In this document: piece after piece, positions 8,378 to 17,803 of the stretch | Layout: each line of letters starts with the position of its first letter | How positions within the stretch are numbered: position 1 is the first letter of the stretch | Made by a program: the position numbers and the translations under genes | Source of the DNA: Pseudomonas viridiflava | GTDB lineage: Bacteria; Pseudomonadota; Gammaproteobacteria; Pseudomonadales; Pseudomonadaceae | Direction: 5' to 3' | Assembly (NCBI RefSeq): GCF_001642795.1 | Contig: NZ_LKEH01000043.1 | Coordinates: 161,246 to 216,674 of the forward strand | DNA: 55,429 nucleotides | The notes under the pieces: generated by a model | The model's database searches: none | Seen by the model: the letters and a program-made list of their open reading frames with translations, nothing else | Told to the model about the DNA's origin: nothing

Positions 8378-9544
8378 TTACTGCGCCTGCAACACCTCGT
8401 CCGCCTTGCCACCGGCATCCTGAATCAACAGATGGATGAAGTGCAGTTTGGCGATGACTGCAGGCGGCAGCACGAACGGGTAGAAATCAGGCTGACCCAT
8501 GCTGCGTGACAGCTCGTTGAGCATCCCGGCCAGTTCGATCCAGGCGTTGACGAACGACAGGAATGCCGGGCCGCCAGGATGTTGTGGGTCGAACAGCGTT
8601 TCCAGCGGGAACGGCTGATAATCGAGTTCCATATCGCGGGCGCTCATGCCGAAGCCCAGCGCCGTGTCAACCGCATCCATCATGTGCAGGTAATGCGCCC
8701 AGGTTTCGGCCCAGTCTTCCCACGGGTGCATGGTGGCGTACGCACTGACGAAGCTTTCCTGCCAGTTGTCAGGCGCGCCGTTCTTGTAGTGGTGATCCAG
8801 CGCGTCGGCATAGCTGGCTCGCTCGTCACCAAACAGGTTGCGGTAGCTTTCCTGCCAATAGGTGTTGGCTATCAATCGATCCCAGTAATAGTGGCCGACT
8901 TCGTGGCGAAAATGGCCGAGCAAGGTGCGATAGGGTTCGTGCATCTGCACGCGCATGGCTTCGCGGTGTGCGTCGTCGGCTTCTTCGATGTTCAGCGTGA
9001 TCAGGCCGTTGGCGTGACCGGTGGTGGGCAGATTGCCTTCCAGATCGACGCCGACAAAATCGAAAGCCAGCCCTGCTTCTTCATCGACTGTCTTGGGAAT
9101 GACCTGCAGCCCCAGCGAAATCAGCTGTGCGACCAGACGCCGCTTGGCAGTCTCGACCTTGCGCCAGCGCTCGCCGTTTTCCGGTACTGAAAGGTCTGGA
9201 ATGGTACGGTTCAGGCTGCAGGCAACGCAGAACTCACCCATGTTGTGGGCCGGAAACAGCCAGTTGCAGGCCGCGGGCGTGTCGAGGTTGGCACAGCGCC
9301 GATAAACGCCTGCATCCGGCTCATCGCTCAGACGCCACGTAGTAGGCTCAGCCCCAGGCTCCAGCGCCGCAATACGCCCCTGCTCAGGCAGATAGCCCAG
9401 CGCTGCCGAGCACGCCAGGCATTGGGTATTGGGGAAAAACACCGACTGTCCGCACTGGCACTGCCAGACTTTACTGTTGCGTTTGGTCTCACCGACGAAA
9501 GGCGCAGTGATACGTGAACTCAGTTGCTCGAAAAAGCGATACAT
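8378..9544 (-). CDS. Putative zinc-binding metallopeptidase with N-terminal zinc ribbons
   Basis: A 388-residue protein of the family once called DUF2248 (PF10005-type). Residues 27-50 form a zinc ribbon (C29, C31, C42, C45) and a second set of cysteines follows at C84, C93, C106 and C109. The catalytic signature RHEVGHYYWDRL puts the HExxH zinc ligands at H214 and H218 with E215 as general base, and a following region (HPWEDWAETWAHYLHM) supplies acidic and histidine residues suitable for a third ligand. No signal peptide or membrane helix is visible, so it should be cytoplasmic. The biological substrate of the family is unknown to me. Start choice: ATG at 9544 has GGGAG upstream; a start 8 codons earlier does not. 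Confidence 0.8.
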   Translation of the reverse strand: MYRFFEQLSSRITAPFVGETKRNSKVWQCQCGQSVFFPNTQCLACSAALGYLPEQGRIAALEPGAEPTTWRLSDEPDAGVYRRCANLDTPAACNWLFPAHNMGEFCVACSLNRTIPDLSVPENGERWRKVETAKRRLVAQLISLGLQVIPKTVDEEAGLAFDFVGVDLEGNLPTTGHANGLITLNIEEADDAHREAMRVQMHEPYRTLLGHFRHEVGHYYWDRLIANTYWQESYRNLFGDERASYADALDHHYKNGAPDNWQESFVSAYATMHPWEDWAETWAHYLHMMDAVDTALGFGMSARDMELDYQPFPLETLFDPQHPGGPAFLSFVNAWIELAGMLNELSRSMGQPDFYPFVLPPAVIAKLHFIHLLIQDAGGKADEVLQAQ

Positions 9545-9654
9545 GGCGATCTCCCGTGGGCCTTGCATGGACTAGATCATGCGGGGGCTTCAGGGGTTCA
9601 AAATATTATTCGGGTCAGTGAATAAAGGCGAAAGACGCAGGTTTTCGCGTCCGC

Positions 9655-9705
9655 ATCGATCGTTCCCACGCTCCTGCGCTCATCGTTATACACAAGTCGG
9701 GAAGA
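9655..9705. repeat. Fragment of the P. syringae intergenic repeat
   Basis: The block GATCGTTCCCACGCTCC...GCTCATCGTTATACACAAGTC repeats the ends of the longer units seen at 1-330, 37930-38375 and 54930-55155, without their central part. The rest of the gap between 9545 and 9873 holds only the REP pair that follows. Confidence 0.75.
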
Positions 9706-9754
9706 CGCGCAAAACGGGGGCCAAAACGAAAGTGACTGACTGAATGCATACCCC

Positions 9755-9840
9755 GTGGGAGGCAGCTTGCCGGCGATGGCGTCAGTTCAGTCACTGATAG
9801 GTCGCTTCAGAAAAAGCATCGCCGGCAAGCCGCCTTCCAC
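9755..9840. repeat. REP pair (REPIN), copy B
   Basis: Inverted REP units with a left arm GTGGGAGGCAGCTTGCCGGC and a right arm ending CCGCCTTCCAC, each carrying one change. The inner spacer and about 10 bases of left flank (GAATGCATACC) closely match copy E at 51690-51776. Confidence 0.9.
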
Positions 9841-9873
9841 AGTAGCGATGGGCAGGATCATAGAGCCGGCCCC

Positions 9874-12222
9874 TCAATCCACCGACACACCCAGCTCGGT
9901 CAGGCGCACCAGCAATGCATCCTCATCCAGAACGGTGAGGCCCAGCTCATTGGCCTTGGCCAGCTTCGACCCCGCCCCCGGCCCTGCGACGACGGTGTGG
10001 GTTTTCGCCGACACTGACCCGGACACCTTGGCGCCTAGGCTTTCGAGCTTCTCCTTGGCGACGTCCCGGCTCATGCGCTCCAGCGTACCGGTCAGCACCC
10101 AGGTCTGCCCGGCCAGCGGCAAGCCTTCCACGGCTTTTTTCTCGCTGCGCCAGTGCATGCCGAACTCTTTGAGCTGCGCCTCGATGGCACGTGCACGATC
10201 GGCGTTGGCGGTGTCGTCAAAGAAATCGCGTACGGCCTTGGCCTGCTTTTCGGGCAGCGCCTGGCGCATGTCCAGCCAGTCCGCGCCGATGATCGCGTCC
10301 AGCGTGCCGAACTTCTCGGCCAGCTTCAGCGCAGCACCCGGACCTACCGAAGGCACGTGCAGCTTGTCGATCAGGCCATCCAGCGTGGTGCTGGCGGCAA
10401 ACTCGGCGCCCAACTCGCCCTGATCCTGCAGTTGCAGGCCGCACTCGCCCAGCAGCGCGTCGATCACGTTGCGGTTGTGCTCGTCCTCAAAGAAGCTGTG
10501 GATCTCGTAAGCGACTTCCATGCCGATGTCCGGCAGATAGGTCAGCACCTCCGGCAAGGCCTTCTTGACCCGCTCCAGCGACGCCAGCGAACGACCCAGC
10601 ACCTTGGCCGTTTCCTCGCCGACATCGGGGATGCCCAGCGCGTAGATGAAGCGCGACAGCGTCGGCTGACGGCTGTCCGCAATCGCCTTGAGCAGTTTTT
10701 CGCTGGAGATTTTCGCAAAACCCTCCAGATCAATGATCTGTTCGTACTCTAGCTTGTACAGATCGGCCGGCGAGCCGATGAGTTTTTCGTCCACCAGTTG
10801 CTCGATGGTCTTGTCACCCAGACCTTCGATGTCCATGGCACGACGCGACACGTAATGGATGATCGCCTGCTTGAGCTGCGCGCCGCAGGCCAGACGACCG
10901 ACGCAGCGGTATACCGCGCCTTCGCTGACGGTTTCCTTGCCCTTGCTGCGCTTGACCAACTGGGTGCGTTCGACATGCGAGCCACACACCGGGCAGGTCT
11001 GCGGGACCTCCACAGGCTTGGCATTATCGGGACGGCGTTCCATCACCACTTGCACAACCTGCGGAATCACATCACCGGCCCGGCGAATGATCACCGTGTC
11101 GCCGACCATCAGACCCAGGCGCGCCACTTCGTCCATGTTGTGCAGCGTCGCATTGGCAACCGTCACACCGGCGACCTTGACCGGCTTGAGGCGCGCAACC
11201 GGCGTCACTGCGCCAGTGCGTCCGACCTGGAATTCAACGTCCAGCAGCTCGGTCAGTTCTTCCATGGCCGGAAATTTGTGGGCAATCGCCCAGCGCGGTT
11301 CGCGGGCACGGAAACCCAGTTCACGCTGATCGGCGAGCTTGTTGACCTTGAACACCACGCCGTCTATCTCGTAGCTCAGCGACAGGCGTCGCTCGCCGAT
11401 GTCGTGGTAGTAGGCCAGACACTCTTCAATGCCGTTGGCGAGCTTGAGCTCGCGACTGACCGGCACGCCCCATTCCTTGAGCTGATTGAGTACGCCGACA
11501 TGGGTGTCGGCCACTTCAGCGGAGATCTGCCCCAGACCGTAACCGCAGAATTCCAGCGGGCGGTTGGCAGTGATCTTTGAGTCCAGCTGACGCAGGCTAC
11601 CTGCTGCGGCGTTGCGTGGATTGGCAAAGGTCTTGCCGCCGATTTCCAGCTGGCTGGCGTTGAGCCGTTCGAAACCGGCTTTGGACATGAACACTTCGCC
11701 CCGCACTTCCAGCACTTCAGGCCAGCCGGAGCCATGCAGCTTGAGCGGGATATTGCGCACGGTGCGCACGTTGACGCTGATGTCTTCGCCGGTTGCCCCG
11801 TCGCCCCGCGTCGCGCCACGCACCAGCGCGCCGTCGCGGTACAGCAGACTCACCGCCAGACCGTCGAGCTTGGGTTCGCAGCTGTACTGAACCTTGCGAC
11901 TGCCTTCGGGCAGGTCCAGACCTTCGGTCACCCGACGGTCGAACTCGTGCATGTCGTTTTCTTCGAAGGCGTTGCCCAGGCTGAGCATGGGCATTTCATG
12001 ACGCACCTGGGTAAACGCCGACAGGGCCGCACTGCCGACCCGCTGCGTGGGCGAATCAGGCGTGACCAGATGCGGGTTCTCGGCTTCCAGCGCTTTCAGC
12101 TCGTGGAACAGGCGGTCGTACTCGACATCGGGAATGCTGGGCTCATCCAGAACGTGGTAGCGGTAGTTATGCTGATCCAGCTCTGCGCGCAGTTCCAGGA
12201 TTCGGGTTTCGACGGCCTTCAT
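9874..12222 (-). CDS. ligA: NAD-dependent DNA ligase
   Basis: A 782-residue ligase that joins Okazaki fragments and repair nicks using NAD+. The N-terminal Ia domain is followed by the adenylation domain with the catalytic lysine in CEPKLDGLA (K118). Then come the OB fold and a four-cysteine zinc finger (CPVCGSHVERTQ...YRCVGRLACGAQ), with the longer insertion between cysteine pairs seen in Pseudomonas ligases. Helix-hairpin-helix repeats follow, and a C-terminal BRCT domain (GLPLAGQTWVLTGTLERMSRDVAKEKLESLGAK, shortened here in meaning to the WVLTGTL core). Start choice: ATG at 12222 after GAGAGAACACCGT; a TTG five codons upstream is less likely. It lies downstream of zipA, but a terminator-like hairpin stands directly before it. 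Confidence 0.97.
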   Translation of the reverse strand: MKAVETRILELRAELDQHNYRYHVLDEPSIPDVEYDRLFHELKALEAENPHLVTPDSPTQRVGSAALSAFTQVRHEMPMLSLGNAFEENDMHEFDRRVTEGLDLPEGSRKVQYSCEPKLDGLAVSLLYRDGALVRGATRGDGATGEDISVNVRTVRNIPLKLHGSGWPEVLEVRGEVFMSKAGFERLNASQLEIGGKTFANPRNAAAGSLRQLDSKITANRPLEFCGYGLGQISAEVADTHVGVLNQLKEWGVPVSRELKLANGIEECLAYYHDIGERRLSLSYEIDGVVFKVNKLADQRELGFRAREPRWAIAHKFPAMEELTELLDVEFQVGRTGAVTPVARLKPVKVAGVTVANATLHNMDEVARLGLMVGDTVIIRRAGDVIPQVVQVVMERRPDNAKPVEVPQTCPVCGSHVERTQLVKRSKGKETVSEGAVYRCVGRLACGAQLKQAIIHYVSRRAMDIEGLGDKTIEQLVDEKLIGSPADLYKLEYEQIIDLEGFAKISSEKLLKAIADSRQPTLSRFIYALGIPDVGEETAKVLGRSLASLERVKKALPEVLTYLPDIGMEVAYEIHSFFEDEHNRNVIDALLGECGLQLQDQGELGAEFAASTTLDGLIDKLHVPSVGPGAALKLAEKFGTLDAIIGADWLDMRQALPEKQAKAVRDFFDDTANADRARAIEAQLKEFGMHWRSEKKAVEGLPLAGQTWVLTGTLERMSRDVAKEKLESLGAKVSGSVSAKTHTVVAGPGAGSKLAKANELGLTVLDEDALLVRLTELGVSVD

Positions 12223-12235
12223 ACGGTGTTCTCTC

Positions 12236-12264
12236 AAAAAGCAAAAGAGCAGCCTGGGCTGCTC
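12236..12264 (-). terminator. Terminator-like hairpin directly upstream of ligA
   Basis: On the minus strand, GAGCAGC / GCTGCTC (7 bp) is followed by TTTTGCTTTTT. It lies about 80 bases after the zipA stop, and its T tract ends only about 13 bases before the ligA ATG, so it would either end zipA messages or act as an attenuator for ligA. Confidence 0.75.
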
Positions 12265-12291
12265 GATCGGGTGGTTCTGTTGTACCGCTCT

Positions 12292-12335
12292 CCAGCCCTT
12301 GCCGAACGCAGCGAATGCGGTTCAACAAGGGCTGG
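12292..12335 (-). other. Long hairpin between zipA and ligA
   Basis: A perfect 10-bp outer stem (CCAGCCCTTG / CAAGGGCTGG) continues inward as GAACGCA / TGCGGTTC with a one-base bulge. It starts about 10 bases after the zipA stop codon and has no T run of its own, so it may protect the zipA 3' end or work with the next hairpin. Confidence 0.65.
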
Positions 12336-12345
12336 CACAGCAGAC

Positions 12346-13221
12346 TCAGCCGCGACGCTGAGTCAGGGCGCGGCGTTCGAATTCGACGATGCGCTGGCGG
12401 TAGTGCTCGATGGTCTGCGCGGTCATTACGCTGCGCTGGTCATCTTTGAGCTCGCCGTCCAGCTCATGAGCCAGCTTGCGTGCTGCCGCGACCATGACGT
12501 CGAACGCCTGCTTCGGATGACGAGGACCCGGCAGACCCAGGAAGAAGCTCACCGCACGGGTGCTGAAATGGTCGATGTCGTCCAGATCGAACACGCCCGG
12601 CTTGACCGCATTGGCCATGGAGAACAGAACTTCGCCGTTGCCCGCCATGCTTTCGTGACGATGGAAGATGTCCATTTCGCCGAAACGCAGGCCGCTTTCC
12701 AGAATGTTCTGCAGCAAGGCCGGACCCTTGAAGCCGCTTTCGCTGCGCGAGATCACGCTGATGACCAGCACTTCCTCGACCGGAGGCAGGTCCTTTTCCT
12801 CAGTGATGATGTGGGTCGGCTTGTCGTCCGGGAAGTCGTCGTCACGGCCGGTGAACAGGCTCGGACCGCCCATGTCCAGATTCAGGTCGCCCTGCTGCGG
12901 CTCGCCCTTGCGTTTCTTGTCGCTGTTGCTGCGCTTGGCCTCGCGAGCGTTCTCACGAACGTTGTCTCGCGGGCTGGCGCTCATCGACGGCAGGTCGTGC
13001 TCGTCCAGTTGCGGCTCTTTATGCGTATCCAGCACACGGGGCGGCCCCAGCACTTCGGCCGAGCTCGGTTCCTCGTCGTCCGGAAGGTTGGAAAAGCTCC
13101 GGTCCAGCCTGAATTTCAGTTTTCCCTTGCCGCCGCGCATACGGCGCCAGCCATCGAAGAGAATACCGGCAATGACAATTATGCCGATGACGATCAGCCA
13201 CTCGCGCAGACCGATTTCCAT
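12346..13221 (-). CDS. zipA: Cell division protein ZipA
   Basis: A 291-residue essential divisome protein that tethers FtsZ to the inner membrane. It shows the standard layout: a short periplasmic start, one transmembrane helix (about residues 8-24, WLIVIGIIVIAGILFDGW), a basic stretch (RRMRGGKGKLKFRLDR), a charged and probably disordered linker (about 35-145), and the C-terminal FtsZ-binding domain (about 150-285, from VISVISRSESGFKG to QTIEHYRQRIVEFERR). It lies between smc and ligA in the same direction, the conserved Pseudomonas order, with a gap of about 250 bases to smc. Confidence 0.96.
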   Translation of the reverse strand: MEIGLREWLIVIGIIVIAGILFDGWRRMRGGKGKLKFRLDRSFSNLPDDEEPSSAEVLGPPRVLDTHKEPQLDEHDLPSMSASPRDNVRENAREAKRSNSDKKRKGEPQQGDLNLDMGGPSLFTGRDDDFPDDKPTHIITEEKDLPPVEEVLVISVISRSESGFKGPALLQNILESGLRFGEMDIFHRHESMAGNGEVLFSMANAVKPGVFDLDDIDHFSTRAVSFFLGLPGPRHPKQAFDVMVAAARKLAHELDGELKDDQRSVMTAQTIEHYRQRIVEFERRALTQRRG

Positions 13222-13473
13222 GTAATCCAGTGCCTCTAATGAAGAATTCTGAAAATGAGGGCCTAAACCCCTTTAATACGTGGTGCCAAGTCTATGTTCT
13301 GACTGGCATTTTGCCCACGGAAAAATAAAAAGTAGCCGCTAAACTAGCACGACCAAAGGTAACTTTACACCGTCTGTTACACCTCTTTGGTGCGCAAATT
13401 GATATCTACCGCACGACCGTCACACTTTCAGGCATCCACAAGCCGTTTTCCCCGGAAAAACACAGGTCCCGAC

Positions 13474-16400
13474 CTAGGCATCCACCAGCGCCATGGCCTC
13501 TTCCACATCCACCGCAACCAGCCGCGAACAGCCCGGCTCATGCATGGTGACGCCCATCAGTTGATCAGCCATTTCCATGGCGATCTTGTTGTGGGTGATG
13601 TAGATGAATTGTACGGTTTGTGACATTTCCTTCACGAGCCGGGCATATCGACCGACGTTGGCATCGTCCAGTGGTGCATCGACCTCGTCGAGCATGCAGA
13701 ACGGTGCCGGATTGAGTTTGAAAATGGCAAAAACCAATGCCAGTGCAGTCAGTGCCTTTTCCCCGCCGGACAGCAGATGAATGGTGCTGTTCTTCTTGCC
13801 GGGGGGACGCGCCATGATTGTCACCCCTGTATCGAGTAAATCTTCGCCCGTCAGTTCCAAATAAGCGGAGCCGCCACCGAAAACTTTTGGGAAAAGTGCC
13901 TGAATTCCGCTATTTATCTGATCGAAGGTCTCTTTGAAGCGATTTCGCGTCTCCTTGTCGATCTTGCGGATCACGTTCTCCAGCGTCTCCAGCGCCTCCA
14001 CCAGATCGGCGTCCTGGGCATCCAGATAGCGCTTGCGCTCGGACTGCTGCTGGTACTCGTCGATGGCCGCCAGGTTGATCGCGCCGAGGCGCTGAATACG
14101 TCCGGCAAGACTCTCCAGTTGCAACTCGGCGGCCTGTTCGCTGGCTTCCGGGGTCAGCGTGGCGAGGACGCCGTGCAGGTCGTAGCCGTCTTCATGCAAC
14201 TGGTCCTGCAAGGCCTTGCGGCGTACTGTCAAGGCCTGCCATTCCAGACGCTGCTGCTCGAGTTGACCCCGCAGCAACTGCGATTGCTGTTCAGCCTGGG
14301 TGCGGCGTTTCTCGGCGTCACGCAGTTCGCGGTCAGCGTCCTCCAGCGCGTTCTTGGCGATGCGCATCTCGTCATCGACCACCATGCGCCGCTCAAGCAA
14401 TTCTTCCAGTTTGAGCCGCAGTTCTTCCAGCGGCGCCTCACCCTCTTCCAGGTTGAGGCTCAATTGTTCGCGCTTTTCCGTCAGGCGCTCGGACTGCATC
14501 TGCAGACGTTCAAGCGCCTGACGGGTCGAGTCATGCTGCGCCTTGAGCGACCCCAGACGTACCGCCAGTTGATGGCTGCGGTCCTTGTGCAGGCGGGCTT
14601 CCTGACGCACACGGTCAAGCCGCTCGCGCAGGCTGTCACGCTGGGCCTGGAGCACTTCGCGCTGCTCGGTGTCCAGCGCCATGGCGTAGAGCGCGTCCTG
14701 CAATTCCAGACGTGACTCACCCAGATGTTCATGTTCAAGCGCGCGTTGCTCGCCCAGCTCGGCCAGCTCTTCATCCAGACGGGTACGGCGCAGAGTCAGC
14801 TGTTCGACCTTGGCCCTGGCTGCCGACAGCTGCGCCTTGAGCTCGCTCTGCTGACGCGTCTCGTCCTGCACGCGACGGCGCAGTTGCTCTCTTGATTCTT
14901 CCTGTTGCGATTGCTGCTCGCGCAGGCTCAACAGTTGTTCTTCCAAAGCAGCCAGCGTCGCTTCGCGTTCGTCACGCTCCAGACCGAGCTGCTGCAATTC
15001 CTGACCACGGGCCAGCACACCGCTCTGCGCTTCGCTGGCACGTCGTACGCGCAGGAAGTGTCGCCCGACCCAGTAGCCGTCGCGACTGATCAGGCTCTGC
15101 CCCGCCGCCAGTTGACCACGCCGGGCGAGCGCCTCGTCCAGGTCGCTGACCGGGATCACCTGCCCCAGCCAGGCCGACAGGTCGATATCGCTTTCCACCT
15201 TGTCGAGCAGACTGCCTGCCACGCGTTGGGTATCGGCTCCAGCGCTCAGCAGGCGCAGATCGCCCTGCTGGAAGTTCGCCACGTCCAGCCCGTCGAAATC
15301 ATCGACCAGTACGGCCTGCAGATCAGCGCCAAGCACCGTCTCGACCGCCATTTCCCAACCGGCGTCTACCTTGAGGCTTTCCGCCAGACGCGGGCGCTGA
15401 TCCAGGTGCTGATCGCGCAGCCATTCGGCGGTGCCGGTGTCAGGGTCGAGGGCGGCCTGTTGCAGGGCTTCCAGCGAGGCCAGTCGGCCATTGAGGCGCT
15501 GCAACTCGCCTTGCGCCTGCTGCTGGTCCTGATTGGCGCGCTGCAAGGCTTCGCGCAGTTGTTCAAGACGCTCGACTGCCTGCTCTTCGCCCATGTGCAG
15601 TTCTTCGAGGGTCATGTCCCGGGTGGCGAGGTCTTCGCTCAGTTCCAGAATCGCCGCGTCTTCAGGGTCGGCAGCCAGCAACTGACGCTCTTCGCCCAGA
15701 CGCCGCTGGCGCTCGGCCAGCCGCTCCATGCTCTGTTCCAATTGCTGGATGCGCGATTGCTGAACCTGAGCCTGACGCTGCGGCTCGGCGGACTGCTGAT
15801 TGAAGACGTCCCACTTTTCCTGCCAGCCGTGCATGGCGGCTTCGGCGTCTTCCAGGGCGATGGCCGACTCTTCGGCGGCCGCGCTGGTCATCTCCTGCTC
15901 GGGCTCAAGCATCTCCAGCTCTTCGCTGAGCGTGGCCAGCAGCGTGGTGTCGTGCCCCAGGTGCGATTCGGTTTCCTGGCGGGCGCGCTCGGCTTCGCGC
16001 AGGTCGTCCTGCAACTGACGCAATCGCTGCTGGCCGTGCTGAATGCTTTGCTCGACGCGGGCGATGTCGCCGCCCACCGAATAGAAGCGGCCCTGCACCA
16101 GATTGAAGCGTTCGGAGAGATCGTGATGGCCGTCGCGCAATCGTTCGATGCTGGCATCGGCACTGCGCTGATCAGCGACCAGTGCTTCGAAACCGACTTC
16201 CTGACCACCGATCACGGCTTCACGCTGACCGACCTGTTCGTTCAACGCCTGCCAGCGCAACGCCGACAACTGCGCCTTGAGTTGGCGTTCTTCGGTCTTG
16301 TATTCCTGATACTTCTCGGCCGCCTGGGCCTGACGATGCAAACGCTCGAGCTGGCGCTCCAGTTCTTCGCGCAGGTCGGTCAGGCGCGCCAGGTTCTCGT

Positions 16401-16962
16401 GGGTGCGGCGAATGCGGTTCTCGGTTTCACGGCGGCGTTCCTTGTACTTGGAAATGCCCGCAGCTTCCTCGATGAAATTGCGCAGATCCTCGGGCTTGGC
16501 TTCGATCAGTTTGGAGATCATGCCCTGCTCGATGATCGAGTAGCTGCGTGGCCCCAGGCCAGTCCCGAGAAAGATGTCGGTGATGTCACGACGACGGCAT
16601 TTGGTGCCGTTGAGGTAATAGCTGTTCTGGCTATCGCGGGTCACTTTGCGGCGAATGGAAATTTCCGCATAGGCAGCGTATTCGCCCACCAGCGTGCCGT
16701 CGGAGTTGTCGAACACCAGCTCGATGCTGGCCTGACTGACCGGCTTGCGACTGGTCGAACCGTTGAAGATGACGTCGGTCATCGACTCGCCGCGCAGGTT
16801 CTTGGCCGAGCTTTCGCCCATGACCCAGCGCACGGCGTCGATGATGTTGGATTTTCCGCAACCGTTGGGGCCGACGACAGCCGCCATGTTGCTGGGGAAG
16901 TTCACCGTGGTGGGGTCGACGAAGGATTTGAACCCCGCCAGCTTGATGCACTTCAGACGCAT
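13474..16962 (-). CDS. smc: Chromosome segregation ATPase SMC
   Basis: A 1162-residue SMC protein. The N-terminal head has Walker A (GPNGCGKSN, about residues 32-40). Two long coiled coils rich in Glu, Gln, Arg and Leu flank a hinge near residues 500-660 (from PDTGTAEWLRDQHL to RDGYWVGRHFLRVRR). The C-terminal head has the ABC signature LSGGEKALTALALVFAIF and Walker B with D-loop (FCMLDEVDAPLDDANVGR). SMC dimers with ScpAB compact and separate sister chromosomes. The start is only 4 bases after the stop of the GntR gene, so the two are likely co-transcribed. The strong coding bias makes a long false frame on the opposite strand. Confidence 0.97.
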   Translation of the reverse strand: MRLKCIKLAGFKSFVDPTTVNFPSNMAAVVGPNGCGKSNIIDAVRWVMGESSAKNLRGESMTDVIFNGSTSRKPVSQASIELVFDNSDGTLVGEYAAYAEISIRRKVTRDSQNSYYLNGTKCRRRDITDIFLGTGLGPRSYSIIEQGMISKLIEAKPEDLRNFIEEAAGISKYKERRRETENRIRRTHENLARLTDLREELERQLERLHRQAQAAEKYQEYKTEERQLKAQLSALRWQALNEQVGQREAVIGGQEVGFEALVADQRSADASIERLRDGHHDLSERFNLVQGRFYSVGGDIARVEQSIQHGQQRLRQLQDDLREAERARQETESHLGHDTTLLATLSEELEMLEPEQEMTSAAAEESAIALEDAEAAMHGWQEKWDVFNQQSAEPQRQAQVQQSRIQQLEQSMERLAERQRRLGEERQLLAADPEDAAILELSEDLATRDMTLEELHMGEEQAVERLEQLREALQRANQDQQQAQGELQRLNGRLASLEALQQAALDPDTGTAEWLRDQHLDQRPRLAESLKVDAGWEMAVETVLGADLQAVLVDDFDGLDVANFQQGDLRLLSAGADTQRVAGSLLDKVESDIDLSAWLGQVIPVSDLDEALARRGQLAAGQSLISRDGYWVGRHFLRVRRASEAQSGVLARGQELQQLGLERDEREATLAALEEQLLSLREQQSQQEESREQLRRRVQDETRQQSELKAQLSAARAKVEQLTLRRTRLDEELAELGEQRALEHEHLGESRLELQDALYAMALDTEQREVLQAQRDSLRERLDRVRQEARLHKDRSHQLAVRLGSLKAQHDSTRQALERLQMQSERLTEKREQLSLNLEEGEAPLEELRLKLEELLERRMVVDDEMRIAKNALEDADRELRDAEKRRTQAEQQSQLLRGQLEQQRLEWQALTVRRKALQDQLHEDGYDLHGVLATLTPEASEQAAELQLESLAGRIQRLGAINLAAIDEYQQQSERKRYLDAQDADLVEALETLENVIRKIDKETRNRFKETFDQINSGIQALFPKVFGGGSAYLELTGEDLLDTGVTIMARPPGKKNSTIHLLSGGEKALTALALVFAIFKLNPAPFCMLDEVDAPLDDANVGRYARLVKEMSQTVQFIYITHNKIAMEMADQLMGVTMHEPGCSRLVAVDVEEAMALVDA

Positions 16963-16966
16963 GGGG

Positions 16967-17626
16967 TCAGCCTGCCGTCAATGCAGCGAGCACCAGCTGA
17001 CAACTGCGCTGGCCATAGTTGATGAGCACCACACGAATCTGCGCCAGATCGCGCGCAACGACGGCTTCAAGCAATTGCCCGAACAGTTCGAGGTAATCGC
17101 TCATCTCCGCCTTGCGCTGCTCAAGGGCCAGGAAGTAGCTGCGACTCATGGACGGCTGCAGATTCTCGATGGTTTCCTCCAGATACAGATTGTTGGCAAA
17201 TGGATACGCCGCACGCATGACATTGAAGCTTTCTTCGACGAACGCCTTAACGTCCTGGCTCTCCAGACTGGCCCGCAAACGCTGTTGAATGGCCAGAAAC
17301 GGCGCAAGGTCCGCCTCGGTCTTCCAGTGCTCGGCGACGGCATTGGCCTGCAGAATGTACAGCTCACTCATCAGCGTGCACAGACTGGTGACATTGTGGG
17401 CATTGAGCACCGTGACCTGCGCACCACGACGCGGCAGGATTGCCACCAGATGGCGGCGCTCCAGAATCAGCAATGCTTCGCGCACGGAACCACGGCTGAC
17501 GTTCAACGCCTGCGTGACCTTTTGCTCCTGAATCCGCTCTCCAGGCTTGAGTTCACCGCGGATGATCCGTTCTGCAAGGTGATGGGCTATCTGCTCAGCG
17601 AGGCTGTCCGGTGCCTTGAACGTCAT
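16967..17626 (-). CDS. GntR-family regulator, FCD (FadR-like) subgroup
   Basis: A 219-residue regulator. The N-terminal winged helix-turn-helix shows GELKPGERIQEQKVTQALNVSRGSVREALLILERRHLVAILPRRGAQV (residues about 24-72, in two parts: the GERI strand and the SRGSVREAL recognition helix). The C-terminal all-helical FCD domain should bind a small acid or a metal. It is divergent from xdhABC-guaD across a gap of 273 bases, so regulation of purine breakdown is the natural guess. It is also only 4 bases from smc, with which it probably shares a transcript. No ligand can be deduced. Confidence 0.87.
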   Translation of the reverse strand: MTFKAPDSLAEQIAHHLAERIIRGELKPGERIQEQKVTQALNVSRGSVREALLILERRHLVAILPRRGAQVTVLNAHNVTSLCTLMSELYILQANAVAEHWKTEADLAPFLAIQQRLRASLESQDVKAFVEESFNVMRAAYPFANNLYLEETIENLQPSMSRSYFLALEQRKAEMSDYLELFGQLLEAVVARDLAQIRVVLINYGQRSCQLVLAALTAG

Positions 17627-17803
17627 GAGTATCCTTCAAAAACCAGTTCTTCGTACAAGAGGCGGAGTGTATCGCAACCCAAGGGCATGGCGCAGGGCCA
17701 CATTCCTCGAATCTGGCACGAAACACGCAAAACCTCGACCATTGCCTGACAGGCGATTCAACAGGTGTGACGCCTTTGATCGGCAGAGGTGCCGAAAACC
17801 TGA

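Noticed and set aside
11734..13239. Long plus-strand frame across ligA and zipA
   Set aside because: It crosses the terminator and hairpin between two well-supported minus-strand genes and shows no protein motif.
14905..17022. 705-codon open frame on the plus strand
   Set aside because: It lies entirely opposite smc and reflects the GC-rich codon bias of that gene; no domain or ribosome-binding site is recognisable.
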